Assembly: GCA_001874265.1 (NCBI GenBank)
Contig: MPDD01000002.1
Coordinates: 62,001-126,000 of the forward strand
Source: Bacteroidetes bacterium MedPE-SWsnd-G1
Lineage (GTDB): Bacteria; Bacteroidota; Bacteroidia; Flavobacteriales; Flavobacteriaceae
Reading direction: 5' to 3'
Length of the DNA: 64,000 bases
Shown here: positions 27,395 through 36,803 of the stretch, one piece after another
Position numbering within the stretch: the first letter of the stretch is position 1
Layout of the letters: each line of letters opens with the position of its first letter
Position numbers and translations under genes: made by a program
The notes under the pieces: model-generated
Told to the model about the DNA's origin: nothing
Seen by the model: the letters and a program-made list of their open reading frames with translations, nothing else
Databases searched by the model: none

Positions 27395-28366
27395 TTAATC
27401 CAACGATTGCCCTTCAATCTGAGCCGCTTTTTGCATGCGTTCAAATTCTTTAGGAGATAAGTTTCCGTAATAGAAATTAATAGGATTAATCTTATGTTTG
27501 TTTTTCCAAACCTCATAGTGTAAATGTGGTGCTTCTGATCTACCGGTATTTCCAACAAATCCAATTAAATCTCCGCGTTTTACTTTCTGGCCTCTTTTAA
27601 CGTTGTATTTACTTAAGTGTGCATACAAAGTCAAATATCCAAAACCATGGTCAATACGAATATGCTTTCCAAATCCAGATGCTCTAGCATCTACACGTGT
27701 TACCCTACCAGGCCCAGTTGCATATACTGGAGTACCCTGTGGCGCAGTAAAATCCATTCCGTAATGACGCTTTCTAGCCTTTGTAAAAGGGTCCGTTCGC
27801 CATCCATAACCAGAAGCCATTCTAGTTAAATCATCACTTCTAATGGGTTGTATAGCCGGAATTGCCGCCAATAAATCTTCTTTGTTCTTAGCGTATTTTA
27901 CAATTTCATCTAGAGATTCTGATTGAATTTTTAATTGTTTCGATAACACATCCATATTTTGTGTAATATCAATAACCAACTCAGAGGTTTCAAAATTTTC
28001 CAAGTTTTTATATCTGTTTACACCACCAAATCCGGCTGTTCTTTGCTCTTCTGGTATAGGGTTTAATTCAAAGAATGTACGGTAAATATTATTATCTCTA
28101 TCCTGTAAATCTTCCAAGACTTTCTCAAACTGATCAATCCTTTTCTTATGTAAGTTTTCGCTTAATTTTAAAAATTCCAATTCACGTTTCAATTCCTTCT
28201 CTTTTGGAGTTTCGAAAAAATAAGAAAACACCCCAAAACCAAGGATCATAGCTAAGCCAAAAGCAACTACAGAACCAAACAACTTGGTAAATACAGATCG
28301 CTTTCTAAGCTTTATTTTTTTATACGATAATGTTTCCGCATCGTAATAGTATTTAACTTTCGCCAT
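27395..28366 (-). CDS. M23-family peptidoglycan metallopeptidase, membrane-anchored
   Basis: A 323-residue protein with one N-terminal membrane segment (~28-50), a coiled coil (~54-95) and a C-terminal LytM/M23 domain. The zinc motifs are canonical: 'RHYGMDFTAPQGTPV' (HxxxD), 'YAHLSKY' and 'HLHYEVW' (HxH). It probably cleaves peptidoglycan cross-links in the periplasm. This architecture is close to that of Bacteroidota M23 proteins involved in cell shape or division. It is divergent from alaS, and heads the M23-MerR-PqqB-like unit. Confidence 0.9.
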   Translation of the reverse strand: MAKVKYYYDAETLSYKKIKLRKRSVFTKLFGSVVAFGLAMILGFGVFSYFFETPKEKELKRELEFLKLSENLHKKRIDQFEKVLEDLQDRDNNIYRTFFELNPIPEEQRTAGFGGVNRYKNLENFETSELVIDITQNMDVLSKQLKIQSESLDEIVKYAKNKEDLLAAIPAIQPIRSDDLTRMASGYGWRTDPFTKARKRHYGMDFTAPQGTPVYATGPGRVTRVDARASGFGKHIRIDHGFGYLTLYAHLSKYNVKRGQKVKRGDLIGFVGNTGRSEAPHLHYEVWKNKHKINPINFYYGNLSPKEFERMQKAAQIEGQSLD

Positions 28367-28381
28367 ACCGCTAAAATATCT

Positions 28382-28389
28382 TAATTTTG
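28382..28389 (+). promoter_or_regulatory. -7 box upstream of alaS
   Basis: TAatTTTG matches the -7 consensus. If used, the alaS transcript would have a leader of about 110 bases containing the terminator-like hairpin at 28457-28483. No TTG is found at -33. Confidence 0.35.
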
Positions 28390-28456
28390 TACTTTAAACG
28401 GAATCACCTTATTTATTATTGTTTTTCCGCAACAAACAAAATTACAAAATGTTTTC

Positions 28457-28483
28457 ATACTGCTTTTAGCGCAGTATTTTTTT
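28457..28483 (+). terminator. Terminator-like hairpin in the alaS leader (candidate attenuator)
   Basis: ATACTGC (28457-28463) and GCAGTAT (28471-28477) form a perfect 7-bp stem with a 7-base loop, followed by seven T residues. It ends 20 bp before the alaS start codon. The upstream gene is divergent, so there is no plus-strand transcript for it to terminate except the alaS leader itself. Confidence 0.6.
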
Positions 28484-28503
28484 AAACATTAATTAACGTT
28501 TTT

Positions 28504-31116
28504 ATGAGATCACAAGAAATTAGACAACTCTATTTAAATTTCTTTAAAGAAAAGAGTCATAAAGTTGTGCCTTCTGCGCCAATGGTATTAAAAAATGACC
28601 CTACATTGATGTTTACCAATGCAGGAATGGTACCCTTTAAAGAGTACTTTTTAGGTCAGAAAAAAGTGACGGATGCAAGAGTGGCAGATTCACAAAAATG
28701 TTTAAGAGTTTCTGGAAAACATAATGACTTGGAAGAAGTTGGTATGGATACGTATCACCATACCATGTTTGAAATGTTAGGAAACTGGAGTTTTGGAGAT
28801 TACTTTAAGAAAGAGGCAATTGAATGGGCTTGGGAGTTATTGACTGAAGTTTATAAAATTGACAAGGAAAGCCTTTATATTACCGTATTTGAAGGTGATA
28901 AAAATGACGGAACTAAATTTGACCAAGAGGCATATAACTATTGGAAAGCCATCGTTCCGGAAGATCGAATTTTAAACGGAAATAAAAAAGATAACTTTTG
29001 GGAAATGGGTGCGCAAGGTCCATGTGGTCCGTGTTCCGAAATTCATGTAGATATTCGTTCGGCTGAGGAAAAAGCAAAAGTTCCCGGAAAAGATTTAGTA
29101 AACGAAGATCACCCTTTAGTTATTGAAATATGGAACTTGGTATTTATGGAATTCAACCGTAAAGCAGATGGTTCTCTAGAAGAATTACCAAACAAACATA
29201 TTGATACCGGAATGGGCTTTGAACGTCTTTGTATGGTGGTTCAAGGCGAAAAATCAAACTACGATACTGATGTATTTACGCCATTAATTAGGGAAATAGT
29301 TACTATTACTAACTCTAAATATGGCGAAGATGAAAAGACCGATATTGCCATTAGAGTAATAGCAGACCATATTAGAGCCGTTGCCTTTGCCATTGCCGAT
29401 GGTCAATTACCAAGTAACAACGGAGCGGGTTATGTTATCCGTAGAATTTTAAGAAGAGCCATCCGTTATGGATTTACATTCTTAGATCAAAAAGAAGCAT
29501 TTATTTATAGATTGATGTTTGTTTTAAGCAAACAAATGAGCAAAGCATTCCCAGAATTAAAGGCTCAAAAACAACTGATAGAAAATGTAATTAAGGAAGA
29601 GGAGCAATCTTTCTTAAGAACTTTAGATCAAGGATTGAATTTATTAGATGCTGTTATCAAAAATAATACTTCAGAAAAAATTTCAGGAGTTAAAGTTTTT
29701 GAATTAAAAGACACTTATGGATTTCCAGAAGATTTAACAGAATTAATTCTGAGAGAAAATGGTTTATCTTATGATTCTGATGAATTTGCCAAAGAATTAG
29801 AAAAACAGAAAGAAAGAGGTAGAAAAGCTTCTGCTCTAGATACCGATGATTGGCAAGTATTATTTGAAGATGACACTGAAGATTTTATCGGTTATGATAC
29901 CTTAGAAGCAAAAGTTAAAATAGCTCGATACAGAAGAGTGACTTCAAAAAAAGAAGGAACTATGTATCAGTTGGTATTTAATATGACTCCTTTTTATCCA
30001 GAAGGAGGCGGCCAAGTTGGTGACAAAGGGTATTTAGAAAAAAGTAACGGAGATACCGTGTACATTTTAGATACTAAAAAAGAAAACAACCTTATTATTC
30101 ATCTAACTAAAGATTTCCCAAAAGACCCGACAGAATTCTTTACGGTAAGAGTGGATGAAAAACAGCGTTATAGAACTGCCTGTAATCATACTGCGACTCA
30201 CTTGCTGCATCAAGGGTTAAGAAAAGTGCTAGGTACACATGTTGAGCAAAAAGGCTCTGCAGTGCACTCTAAATATTTACGTTTTGACTTCTCTCATTTT
30301 TCAAAAGTTTCGGAAAAAGAACTCATGGAAGTTCAAGATTTCGTAAATGCTAGGATTAAAGGAAAACTACCTTTAAAAGAACATAGAAACATTCCAATGC
30401 AAGAAGCTATAGATAAAGGTGCATTGGCTTTGTTTGGAGAAAAATATGGAGATACTGTTCGTATGGTTCAGTTTGGAAAGTCCATGGAACTATGTGGAGG
30501 AACACACGTGCAAAATACTGGAGATATTTGGTGGTTTAAAATAACTTCTGAAAGTGCAATTGCATCTGGAATTAGAAGAATTGAAGCTTTAACCTTAGAT
30601 GGTGTTGCGGACTATTATTTAAATCAAGAAAAAGAATATACTGCAGTTCAGAAAGCAATGAAAGGACCTCAAAATCCAGTAAAATATGTAGAAAGCATTC
30701 AAGATGAAAACGCTGCATTAAAAAAGCAAATTGAATCTTTATTAAAAGACAAAGCAAAAAACCTTAAGACTACTTTAAAGGCAAATGTTAAGGAAATTAA
30801 CGGTGTAAACTTCATAGCGGAAAAATTAGATTTAGACCAAGGAAGCATTAAAGATTTAGCATTTGAATTAGGTGGAGAAATTGAAAATCTGTTTTTCTTT
30901 GCAGGGACAGAAAAAGATGGAAAAGCCATGTTAACCTGTTATATTGCAAAAGACATAGTTGCAAATAAGGGGTTAAATGCAGGGCAAGTTGTTAGAGAAT
31001 TAGGAAAATTAATTCAAGGTGGTGGCGGTGGCCAACCATTTTTTGCTACCGCAGGTGGAAAAAATCCAGCAGGAATTCCGCAAGCATTAGAACAAGTTAA
31101 AGATTATCTAAGTTAA
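28504..31116 (+). CDS. alaS: Alanine--tRNA ligase
   Basis: An 870-residue class II synthetase that charges tRNA-Ala and edits mischarged Ser/Gly. The N-terminal catalytic core shows '[15 protein letters not shown]' and '[19 protein letters not shown]'. The editing domain carries the zinc motifs '[13 protein letters not shown]' and 'CGGTHV', and the C-terminal C-Ala domain ends in the glycine-rich '[17 protein letters not shown]'. Length is normal for the family. It is preceded by a terminator-like hairpin in its leader. Confidence 0.97.
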   Translation: MRSQEIRQLYLNFFKEKSHKVVPSAPMVLKNDPTLMFTNAGMVPFKEYFLGQKKVTDARVADSQKCLRVSGKHNDLEEVGMDTYHHTMFEMLGNWSFGDYFKKEAIEWAWELLTEVYKIDKESLYITVFEGDKNDGTKFDQEAYNYWKAIVPEDRILNGNKKDNFWEMGAQGPCGPCSEIHVDIRSAEEKAKVPGKDLVNEDHPLVIEIWNLVFMEFNRKADGSLEELPNKHIDTGMGFERLCMVVQGEKSNYDTDVFTPLIREIVTITNSKYGEDEKTDIAIRVIADHIRAVAFAIADGQLPSNNGAGYVIRRILRRAIRYGFTFLDQKEAFIYRLMFVLSKQMSKAFPELKAQKQLIENVIKEEEQSFLRTLDQGLNLLDAVIKNNTSEKISGVKVFELKDTYGFPEDLTELILRENGLSYDSDEFAKELEKQKERGRKASALDTDDWQVLFEDDTEDFIGYDTLEAKVKIARYRRVTSKKEGTMYQLVFNMTPFYPEGGGQVGDKGYLEKSNGDTVYILDTKKENNLIIHLTKDFPKDPTEFFTVRVDEKQRYRTACNHTATHLLHQGLRKVLGTHVEQKGSAVHSKYLRFDFSHFSKVSEKELMEVQDFVNARIKGKLPLKEHRNIPMQEAIDKGALALFGEKYGDTVRMVQFGKSMELCGGTHVQNTGDIWWFKITSESAIASGIRRIEALTLDGVADYYLNQEKEYTAVQKAMKGPQNPVKYVESIQDENAALKKQIESLLKDKAKNLKTTLKANVKEINGVNFIAEKLDLDQGSIKDLAFELGGEIENLFFFAGTEKDGKAMLTCYIAKDIVANKGLNAGQVVRELGKLIQGGGGGQPFFATAGGKNPAGIPQALEQVKDYLS

Positions 31117-31241
31117 GGTTATTTAATTCCGAGCATATTGTTAAACGTTTTTACTTCACAATAGTAAAACGTTAAAAACTTGGATTTAAAAACTTTTAAT
31201 TTTACGATTATATAGTCTTTCATTTCAATAAACTTTTTTAG

Positions 31242-31259
31242 TTATACTAATTAGTATAA
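31242..31259. promoter_or_regulatory. Perfect 18-bp palindrome upstream of the GSCFA gene
   Basis: TTATACTAATTAGTATAA is fully self-complementary and ends 23 bp before the ATG at 31283. It has the size and symmetry of a dimeric repressor operator. It lies in a 166-bp gap that also has an imperfect hairpin near 31144-31173. Confidence 0.45.
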
Positions 31260-31282
31260 TTTAGTTGATAAATGTTACACTC

Positions 31283-32233
31283 ATGAATTTTAGGACCTCG
31301 CTACCTGTTAAACCTGTATCTTCTATTATTCAATTAGATTATAACGCTAACATACTTATGTTAGGCTCTTGTTTCGCGGAAAACATTGGCTCTAAATTAG
31401 ACTACTTTCGATTTGAGAATTTAATGAACCCATTTGGGATTTTATTTCATCCAAAAGCGATAGAAAATCTTATATCAAAGTCTATAAATCAATATGAATA
31501 TACACAAGAAGACATCTTCTTTCATAATGAACAATGGCATTGTTTTGAAGCTCATTCAGATTTAAGTGCTCCATCGAAAGAAAATTTATTGGAGGAATTG
31601 AATACCAATATTCAATCAACATATAATTATCTAAACAACGCAACGCATATCGTAATTACTTTAGGAACTGCTTGGACTTACAGATATATTTCATCTGATA
31701 ATTTTGTAGCCAATTGCCATAAAATTCCTCAAAAAAAGTTCTTAAAAGAATTGCTTTCGGTTGAAGACATTGTTTCTTCTTTAGAAAGTTTAAATACCCT
31801 TATAAAAAGTGTCAATCCAAAGGTCAACATCATTTACACTGTTTCTCCAGTTAGGCATTTAAAAGATGGGGTTACTGAAAACAGTTTGAGTAAGGCGCAT
31901 TTACTTTCTGCAGTTCATCAAGTGGTTGAACCAAGAAACAGTCTTTATTATTTTTCTGCATATGAAATTATGATGGATGATTTACGTGATTACAGATTTT
32001 ACAAGTCGGACATGATCCATCCAAATCAAACGGCTATCGATTATATTTGGGAAAAGTTTAAATCCGTTTGGATTTCTGATTCAGCAGACAATTTAATGAA
32101 TGAAATCGATACCATTCAAAAAGGTTTAACCCACAAACCATTTAATGAAAATTCGGAGCAGCATCAACAATTTTTGAAGAACTTACGTCTAAAAATTAAA
32201 GGATTACAAGAGAGCCGTAATATCAATTTTTGA
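31283..32233 (+). CDS. GSCFA-domain protein
   Basis: A 316-residue protein. The family motif 'MLGSCFAENIG' lies at residues ~25-35, with 'NPFGILFHP' just after it, as in Pfam GSCFA (an SGNH/GDSL-like family of unknown function, common in Bacteroidota). The C-terminal 'KSDMIHPNQTAIDYIW' provides the DxxH pair expected of an SGNH hydrolase. I use the ATG at 31283; an in-frame TTG at 31265 would add six residues but has no support. It is probably a single-gene unit. Confidence 0.8.
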   Translation: MNFRTSLPVKPVSSIIQLDYNANILMLGSCFAENIGSKLDYFRFENLMNPFGILFHPKAIENLISKSINQYEYTQEDIFFHNEQWHCFEAHSDLSAPSKENLLEELNTNIQSTYNYLNNATHIVITLGTAWTYRYISSDNFVANCHKIPQKKFLKELLSVEDIVSSLESLNTLIKSVNPKVNIIYTVSPVRHLKDGVTENSLSKAHLLSAVHQVVEPRNSLYYFSAYEIMMDDLRDYRFYKSDMIHPNQTAIDYIWEKFKSVWISDSADNLMNEIDTIQKGLTHKPFNENSEQHQQFLKNLRLKIKGLQESRNINF

Positions 32234-32251
32234 AAAATATTATGCAAAAAA

Positions 32252-32280
32252 AAAGGTGCAAACCGCACCTTTAAATTTTT
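32252..32280. terminator. Bidirectional terminator between GSCFA and rhodanese genes
   Basis: AAAGGTGC/GCACCTTT is a perfect 8-bp stem with a 5-base loop. The minus-strand side has a run of eight T, the plus side a weaker T-rich tail. Confidence 0.8.
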
Positions 32281-32294
32281 TATCTCAATTAAAA

Positions 32295-32606
32295 TTAATC
32301 AACAAACTGATCAACCATTTGCCAAGGTCCTCCGTTAATAACATCTAAACCTTCATCTGACAAAAACTGAGTTGCTTGTCCACTTCTACCTCCACTTCTA
32401 CAAACTGCAATAAATGTTTTTCCTAAGGCCTTAATTTCTTCTACTCTTTCTGGAATAGTATCTAAAACAATGTTCTTAGATCCTGGAACATGTCCCTCTT
32501 CGTATTCGGCAATAGTTCTAACGTCTATAACTACTGCTCCATTTTCTAAATATTCTTGAACTTCGTCCATATTTCTTTTACGTTTAAATAGATTTAAAAA
32601 TCTCAT
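32295..32606 (-). CDS. Single-domain rhodanese-like protein
   Basis: A 103-residue protein containing one rhodanese domain: 'VIDVRTIAEYEEGHVPGSKN' and the active-site loop 'CRSGGRSG' with nucleophilic Cys69. It probably moves sulfane sulfur in the cytoplasm. An alternative start at Met13 would remove the basic N-terminus. It is a single gene with a terminator directly downstream. Confidence 0.88.
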   Translation of the reverse strand: MRFLNLFKRKRNMDEVQEYLENGAVVIDVRTIAEYEEGHVPGSKNIVLDTIPERVEEIKALGKTFIAVCRSGGRSGQATQFLSDEGLDVINGGPWQMVDQFVD

Positions 32607-32680
32607 TGTATTACTCTTTGTGCAAATTAAAAAAGAATTTTTAAGTTTCTAAGTAACTTTTGATACAATTTTATCTCTTA

Positions 32681-34411
32681 TCATTGAATTAACCGCATCC
32701 CATTATTAATTAACTTTTGATATTTAGTCATACTTTCTAAATAATGCAATACTTCATTTTTAAATTCGGAATTTAATTCGTGAATAAGTTCATAAATCTC
32801 CAATGGCAATAACCAATCATTACTATAATTCCGTTCTAAGGTTTGAAAAATCAACTTTAAGTCTTGTAATGAAACATTATTAGAAAGCCTCATATCTCTA
32901 ACTTGTTGATACAAATCAAATAATAAAGTTTCCTCTTCAGAATATTTAATCTTAATTGTTTTCTCCGTTGAAACCTTTCCAATATCTTCAAATGAATTTA
33001 GAGCAGCCGGTCCTGAAAACCCAGAAACAACCTCCTTACCAATGGCCATATCATAAATTCCCCATTCGGGCTTGAACAAAAATTCGTCACCATGTTTTAC
33101 AGTGCAATTTTTAAATGAGATAAGAATAATCTTACCCATTAAATTTCTTTGACCAGTAATTATTTCTCCTTCTACAGTTATGTCTCCTTCAAATTCTAGT
33201 TTAATCTGCTTGCCTTCATATAAACCATAAACTTCTAAATCTTTTGGAGACATATCTTCAATAGCCAAATTCATTCCTTTTAATTTACCAACTGGGCTTC
33301 CAAATCCATCTGCATGATATTTGGTACCATGCCCAATCAATTCTTTATCTCTATATGCCAGTGCCGTTGGTCCGGTGGTTTTAATATAAACAGGAACTCC
33401 TTTATTATTAATTACTTCTGTAAATATTCCTGAAATTTGAATTCCAGTACTCAATTCAATCGTTCCTAAATTTTCAGAATTTATTAATTTTTCAACACTG
33501 TTTATACCACCCGTTCTAATAGCCATTGAATTTGCAAACTGATTTAAAACTAAACTTAAATGCGCAAAATCGGGCGTAACAAATAATTGTGGTTGTGGTT
33601 TTGTAATATCAAATCCAATATTTGCGACCTCAACATTATAAGGAAGCTTTTTTACTTTATCCTGAAGACACCACTCACTTTCGCCTATAGACGATAATAG
33701 CCCTGCTCCATAAATTTTCGGATCATCAACTGTTCCAATTAATCCATATTCTACCGTCCACCAATGTAAATTACGAATCTGAGCCATTTCAGATGGCTCG
33801 CCCATATTATTTTGAATATGAATTACATTTTTTTGAGCGTCATCAATTTCTGCCTGAGTTGAATTTGGGTTCTCCTTTAATATTGAAAGTAACCGAATTG
33901 CTTCATACAAATCGTAATCTTCTTTTGATGAAATGGCCTTTGAACCGATTTCTCCAAATCTTCTTAAATATTCTGCATATTCCGGATTCGCAATGATTGG
34001 AGCATGCCCTGCAGATTCATGAATAATATCAGGTGCTGGCGTATATTCTATATGCTCAATGGTTCGCATATCACTTGCCACCACTAAAACATTGTAGGCT
34101 TGAAATTCCATAAAAGCATTTGGAGGAATAAAACCATCTACTGAAACCGCAGCCCATCCAATATCAGATAAGATTCGATTCATTCCTTCCATTCTTGGAA
34201 TTTCATCAATAGTAATGCCTACTTTATCTAACCCATTAACGTAAGAGTTATGTGCTACTTTTGATAAATGATCTACATTTAATCGCATAACATACCTCCA
34301 TACAGCATGATTTTGAGCCGTATACTCCTTATATGGCTGGCGTACAATAAATTTATGCAAATGAAAAGGTAATTTTTTTGTTACCTCATTAAATTCAAAA
34401 TGTGTTTCCAT
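32681..34411 (-). CDS. Aromatic amino acid hydroxylase (phenylalanine 4-monooxygenase type) with long C-terminal extension
   Basis: A 576-residue protein starting at the ATG at 34411; the longer frame to 34516 runs through the terminator of the upstream gene and is rejected. The catalytic domain (~30-330) is of the pterin-dependent, iron-containing hydroxylase type. Iron ligands are His131 and His136 ('IIHESAGHAPI') and Glu221 ('HWWTVEYGLIG'). This enzyme type converts phenylalanine to tyrosine. Residues ~330-576 are an extra region with no ACT domain that I recognise; its middle is beta-rich ('GKLKGMNLAIEDMSPKDLEV') and its end helical. Bacterial PAHs are usually 260-300 residues, so the extension is notable, although longer forms are known in Bacteroidota. 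Confidence 0.85.
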   Translation of the reverse strand: METHFEFNEVTKKLPFHLHKFIVRQPYKEYTAQNHAVWRYVMRLNVDHLSKVAHNSYVNGLDKVGITIDEIPRMEGMNRILSDIGWAAVSVDGFIPPNAFMEFQAYNVLVVASDMRTIEHIEYTPAPDIIHESAGHAPIIANPEYAEYLRRFGEIGSKAISSKEDYDLYEAIRLLSILKENPNSTQAEIDDAQKNVIHIQNNMGEPSEMAQIRNLHWWTVEYGLIGTVDDPKIYGAGLLSSIGESEWCLQDKVKKLPYNVEVANIGFDITKPQPQLFVTPDFAHLSLVLNQFANSMAIRTGGINSVEKLINSENLGTIELSTGIQISGIFTEVINNKGVPVYIKTTGPTALAYRDKELIGHGTKYHADGFGSPVGKLKGMNLAIEDMSPKDLEVYGLYEGKQIKLEFEGDITVEGEIITGQRNLMGKIILISFKNCTVKHGDEFLFKPEWGIYDMAIGKEVVSGFSGPAALNSFEDIGKVSTEKTIKIKYSEEETLLFDLYQQVRDMRLSNNVSLQDLKLIFQTLERNYSNDWLLPLEIYELIHELNSEFKNEVLHYLESMTKYQKLINNGMRLIQ

Positions 34412-34481
34412 AACTTTTTTAGTTGCTGTAAAGTTACATTTTTTGAATTGCTTTATAAAAGAGATAAGCGTAAATATAATC

Positions 34482-34518
34482 CATAAAAAAAGTGCCCATT
34501 TGCTCAGAATGGGCACTT
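34482..34518 (-). terminator. Terminator of the ankyrin-repeat gene
   Basis: An 11-bp perfect stem (AAGTGCCCATT with AATGGGCACTT) and 7-base loop, followed by seven T on the minus strand. It lies 24 bp after the ankyrin gene stop codon. Confidence 0.88.
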
Positions 34519-34542
34519 CTTAATTCAAATAATTACTAACTA

Positions 34543-34929
34543 CTATGCATTCATTGCTTGCGCAATTAATGTATAACTTTCCTTGGCTTTTGATTGTTTT
34601 GCATAATCTAAAGCCGTTAATCCTTTTTCAGATTTAATTTTTAATTTGGCCCCTCTTGCAATTAATAATTTTACAATTTCGACCTTGTTTTGTCTTGCAG
34701 CATACATTAAAGGAGTCATTCCAGCAGATTTCTGATTAATATTTGTGCCTGTATTTATTAAGTTTAAAACCGCATCAACATTTCCTTGCTGAACCATTTT
34801 ACAAAAGGTATTTACTCCAGAAATATACGTTTCCAATGACTCTTTATGATTAATGTAAGCTTCGTTAGACGCTTGTGAGTTGAATCCAATTGCAACTGAG
34901 AATAGTGTTGCTAATAATACTTTTTTCAT
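34543..34929 (-). CDS. Exported ankyrin-repeat protein
   Basis: A 128-residue protein with a signal peptide (residues 1-20, ending 'NSQA') and two to three ankyrin repeats ('GMTPLMYAARQNKVEIVKLL', then 'GLTALDYAKQSKAKESYTLI'). Ankyrin repeats bind protein partners; the partner is unknown here. It has its own terminator and lies divergent from gpmI across a 275-bp gap. Confidence 0.85.
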   Translation of the reverse strand: MKKVLLATLFSVAIGFNSQASNEAYINHKESLETYISGVNTFCKMVQQGNVDAVLNLINTGTNINQKSAGMTPLMYAARQNKVEIVKLLIARGAKLKIKSEKGLTALDYAKQSKAKESYTLIAQAMNA

Positions 34930-35167
34930 AATAATTAAATTTAGATAGTTTGTTTATTTAATAGACTACACATTTATCTTATTCGTTACACAGTTTAACA
35001 TTGTTTAACAAACATTAACTTTTGTTATGTTAATTTAATACTCTTAAGAAATGGATTAACAAATAATCAACTCATTAATCTCTTCAATAAAAATTTACCA
35101 AATTCATAAAAAGTTTCTACTAAAACCTTTTAGGTTATTAAAAGATTTTCGATGCTCAAGCATTTTG

Positions 35168-35175
35168 TATCTTTG
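35168..35175 (+). promoter_or_regulatory. -7 promoter box of gpmI
   Basis: TAtcTTTG at 35168-35175, 29 bp before the gpmI ATG. No TTG at the -33 position. The rest of the 275-bp gap to the divergent ankyrin gene has a direct repeat GTTTAACA (twice, 10 bp apart, near 34987-35005) and nothing else I can name. Confidence 0.45.
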
Positions 35176-35204
35176 GAATCCAAATAATAAAGGCATTCGT
35201 ACTT

Positions 35205-36719
35205 ATGAACAAAAAAGTAATTTTAATGATATTAGACGGATGGGGAACTTCTCCAGATCCAAAAGTATCAGCAATAGACAACGCTCAAACTCCATATATA
35301 GACAATTTATATAATACCTATGCCAACGCGTCTTTAAGAACTGATGGACTCCATGTAGGTTTACCAGAAGGGCAAATGGGGAATAGTGAAGTTGGTCATA
35401 TGAATCTTGGTGCCGGAAGAATTGTGTACCAAGATTTAGCAAAAATCAACTTGGCTATTGAACAGGATACATTGAAAAATGAGCAAGTACTGATTGATGC
35501 TTTTGAATATGCAAAGTCTAACAATAAAAATGTACACTTTTTAGGATTGCTAAGTAATGGTGGTGTACATTCACATGTAAATCATATAAAAGGACTTATT
35601 GATGCAGCGAACAATGCTGGCGTTCAAAATTCATTTGTTCATGCATTTACTGATGGTAGAGATGTAGACCCTAAATCTGGAAAAGGCTTTGTTCAAGATT
35701 TAGAAAATCACATTGCAAATACAAACACAAAATTGGCTTCTGTTACCGGGAGATATTATGCAATGGACAGAGACAATCGTTGGGAGCGTGTTAAACTTGC
35801 ATACGATGCAATTGTGAATGGAATTGGAACTTCTGCAGAAAATGCGGCCTCTTCAATTCAAGAAAACTATGACAATGGTATTACTGATGAATTTATAAAG
35901 CCAATTATATTAAAAGAAAACAATTCTCCTATTGCAACTATTAAAGAAGATGATGTAGTTATTTTCTTTAATTTTAGAACAGATAGAGGTCGTGAGCTAA
36001 CAAACATGTTAAATCAGAACGATTTTCATGAATACAACACACACAAGTTAAACTTGTACTATGTTACCATGACAAATTACGATGAGTCTTTTAAAGGCAT
36101 TAATGTAATTTTTAATAAAGACAATTTAACAGAAACCTTGGGTGAAGTCCTTTCAAAAAATGGAAAAACTCAAATTAGAATTGCTGAAACTGAAAAGTAT
36201 CCGCACGTTACATTTTTCTTTTCTGGTGGACAAGAAGAACCTTTTGAAGGAGAGTCTAGGATTTTAAGAAACTCACCTAAAGTAGCGACTTACGATTTAA
36301 AACCTGAGATGAGTGCGTTTGAATTGCGTGATGCGTTAGTTCCTGAACTGGAAAAAGGGGATGTTGATTTTGTTTGTCTAAATTTTGCAAATGGTGATAT
36401 GGTTGGCCATACCGGTGTTATGGAAGCAGCAATTAAGGCCTGCGAAGCAGTAGACCAATGTGCTAAAGATGTTATAGAAACCGGATTAGAAAATGGCTAT
36501 ACTACATTATTAATAGCAGATCATGGAAACTGTGAGACCATGATAAATCCAGATGGTTCACCCCATACAGCCCATACAACCAACCCAGTACCTGTTATCT
36601 TAATTGATAAAGAATTGGATCAAATAAAAGATGGTGTTTTAGGTGATATGGCACCAACTATTTTAAAATTAATTGGTGTTGAGCAACCAAAGTCCATGAC
36701 AAGAAATGCACTTGTTTAA
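35205..36719 (+). CDS. gpmI: 2,3-bisphosphoglycerate-independent phosphoglycerate mutase
   Basis: A 504-residue manganese-dependent glycolytic enzyme interconverting 3- and 2-phosphoglycerate. The N-terminal 'MILDGWG' supplies a metal-binding Asp. 'GQMGNSEVGHMNLGAGR' contains the phosphorylated Ser61. The C-terminal metal motifs 'FVCLNFANGDMVGHTG' and 'LLIADHGNCE' are intact. Length is typical (about 510). It is followed by map after ~85 bp, with a separate promoter in between. Confidence 0.97.
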   Translation: MNKKVILMILDGWGTSPDPKVSAIDNAQTPYIDNLYNTYANASLRTDGLHVGLPEGQMGNSEVGHMNLGAGRIVYQDLAKINLAIEQDTLKNEQVLIDAFEYAKSNNKNVHFLGLLSNGGVHSHVNHIKGLIDAANNAGVQNSFVHAFTDGRDVDPKSGKGFVQDLENHIANTNTKLASVTGRYYAMDRDNRWERVKLAYDAIVNGIGTSAENAASSIQENYDNGITDEFIKPIILKENNSPIATIKEDDVVIFFNFRTDRGRELTNMLNQNDFHEYNTHKLNLYYVTMTNYDESFKGINVIFNKDNLTETLGEVLSKNGKTQIRIAETEKYPHVTFFFSGGQEEPFEGESRILRNSPKVATYDLKPEMSAFELRDALVPELEKGDVDFVCLNFANGDMVGHTGVMEAAIKACEAVDQCAKDVIETGLENGYTTLLIADHGNCETMINPDGSPHTAHTTNPVPVILIDKELDQIKDGVLGDMAPTILKLIGVEQPKSMTRNALV

Positions 36720-36757
36720 GTTAGTGTTATTCATATAAATCTGGATTTTAAGCAATG

Positions 36758-36786
36758 TTGATACTTAGGTTTTTTGAGTATCTTTG
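36758..36786 (+). promoter_or_regulatory. Promoter of map
   Basis: TTG at 36758-36760 and TAtcTTTG at 36779-36786 are separated by 18 bases, a full match to the Bacteroidota consensus. It lies across the in-frame TTG at 36774, which rules out that codon as the start and supports the ATG at 36804. Confidence 0.65.
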
Positions 36787-36803
36787 CCGATATTTTTTTG
36801 GAT

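Noticed and set aside
34412-34516. N-terminal 35-residue hydrophobic extension of the aromatic amino acid hydroxylase
   Set aside because: It would run through the terminator hairpin of the ankyrin gene, and the enzyme is cytoplasmic; the ATG at 34411 fits the family.
34987-35040. Repeated GTTTAACA/AACATTAAC sequences upstream of gpmI, considered as a replication origin or DnaA box cluster
   Set aside because: They do not match the DnaA box, and no dnaA, dnaN or similar gene is present; such AT-rich repeats occur in several gaps of this window.
36774-36803. TTG start ten codons upstream for map
   Set aside because: It lies within the promoter boxes at 36758-36786, so it would precede the transcription start.
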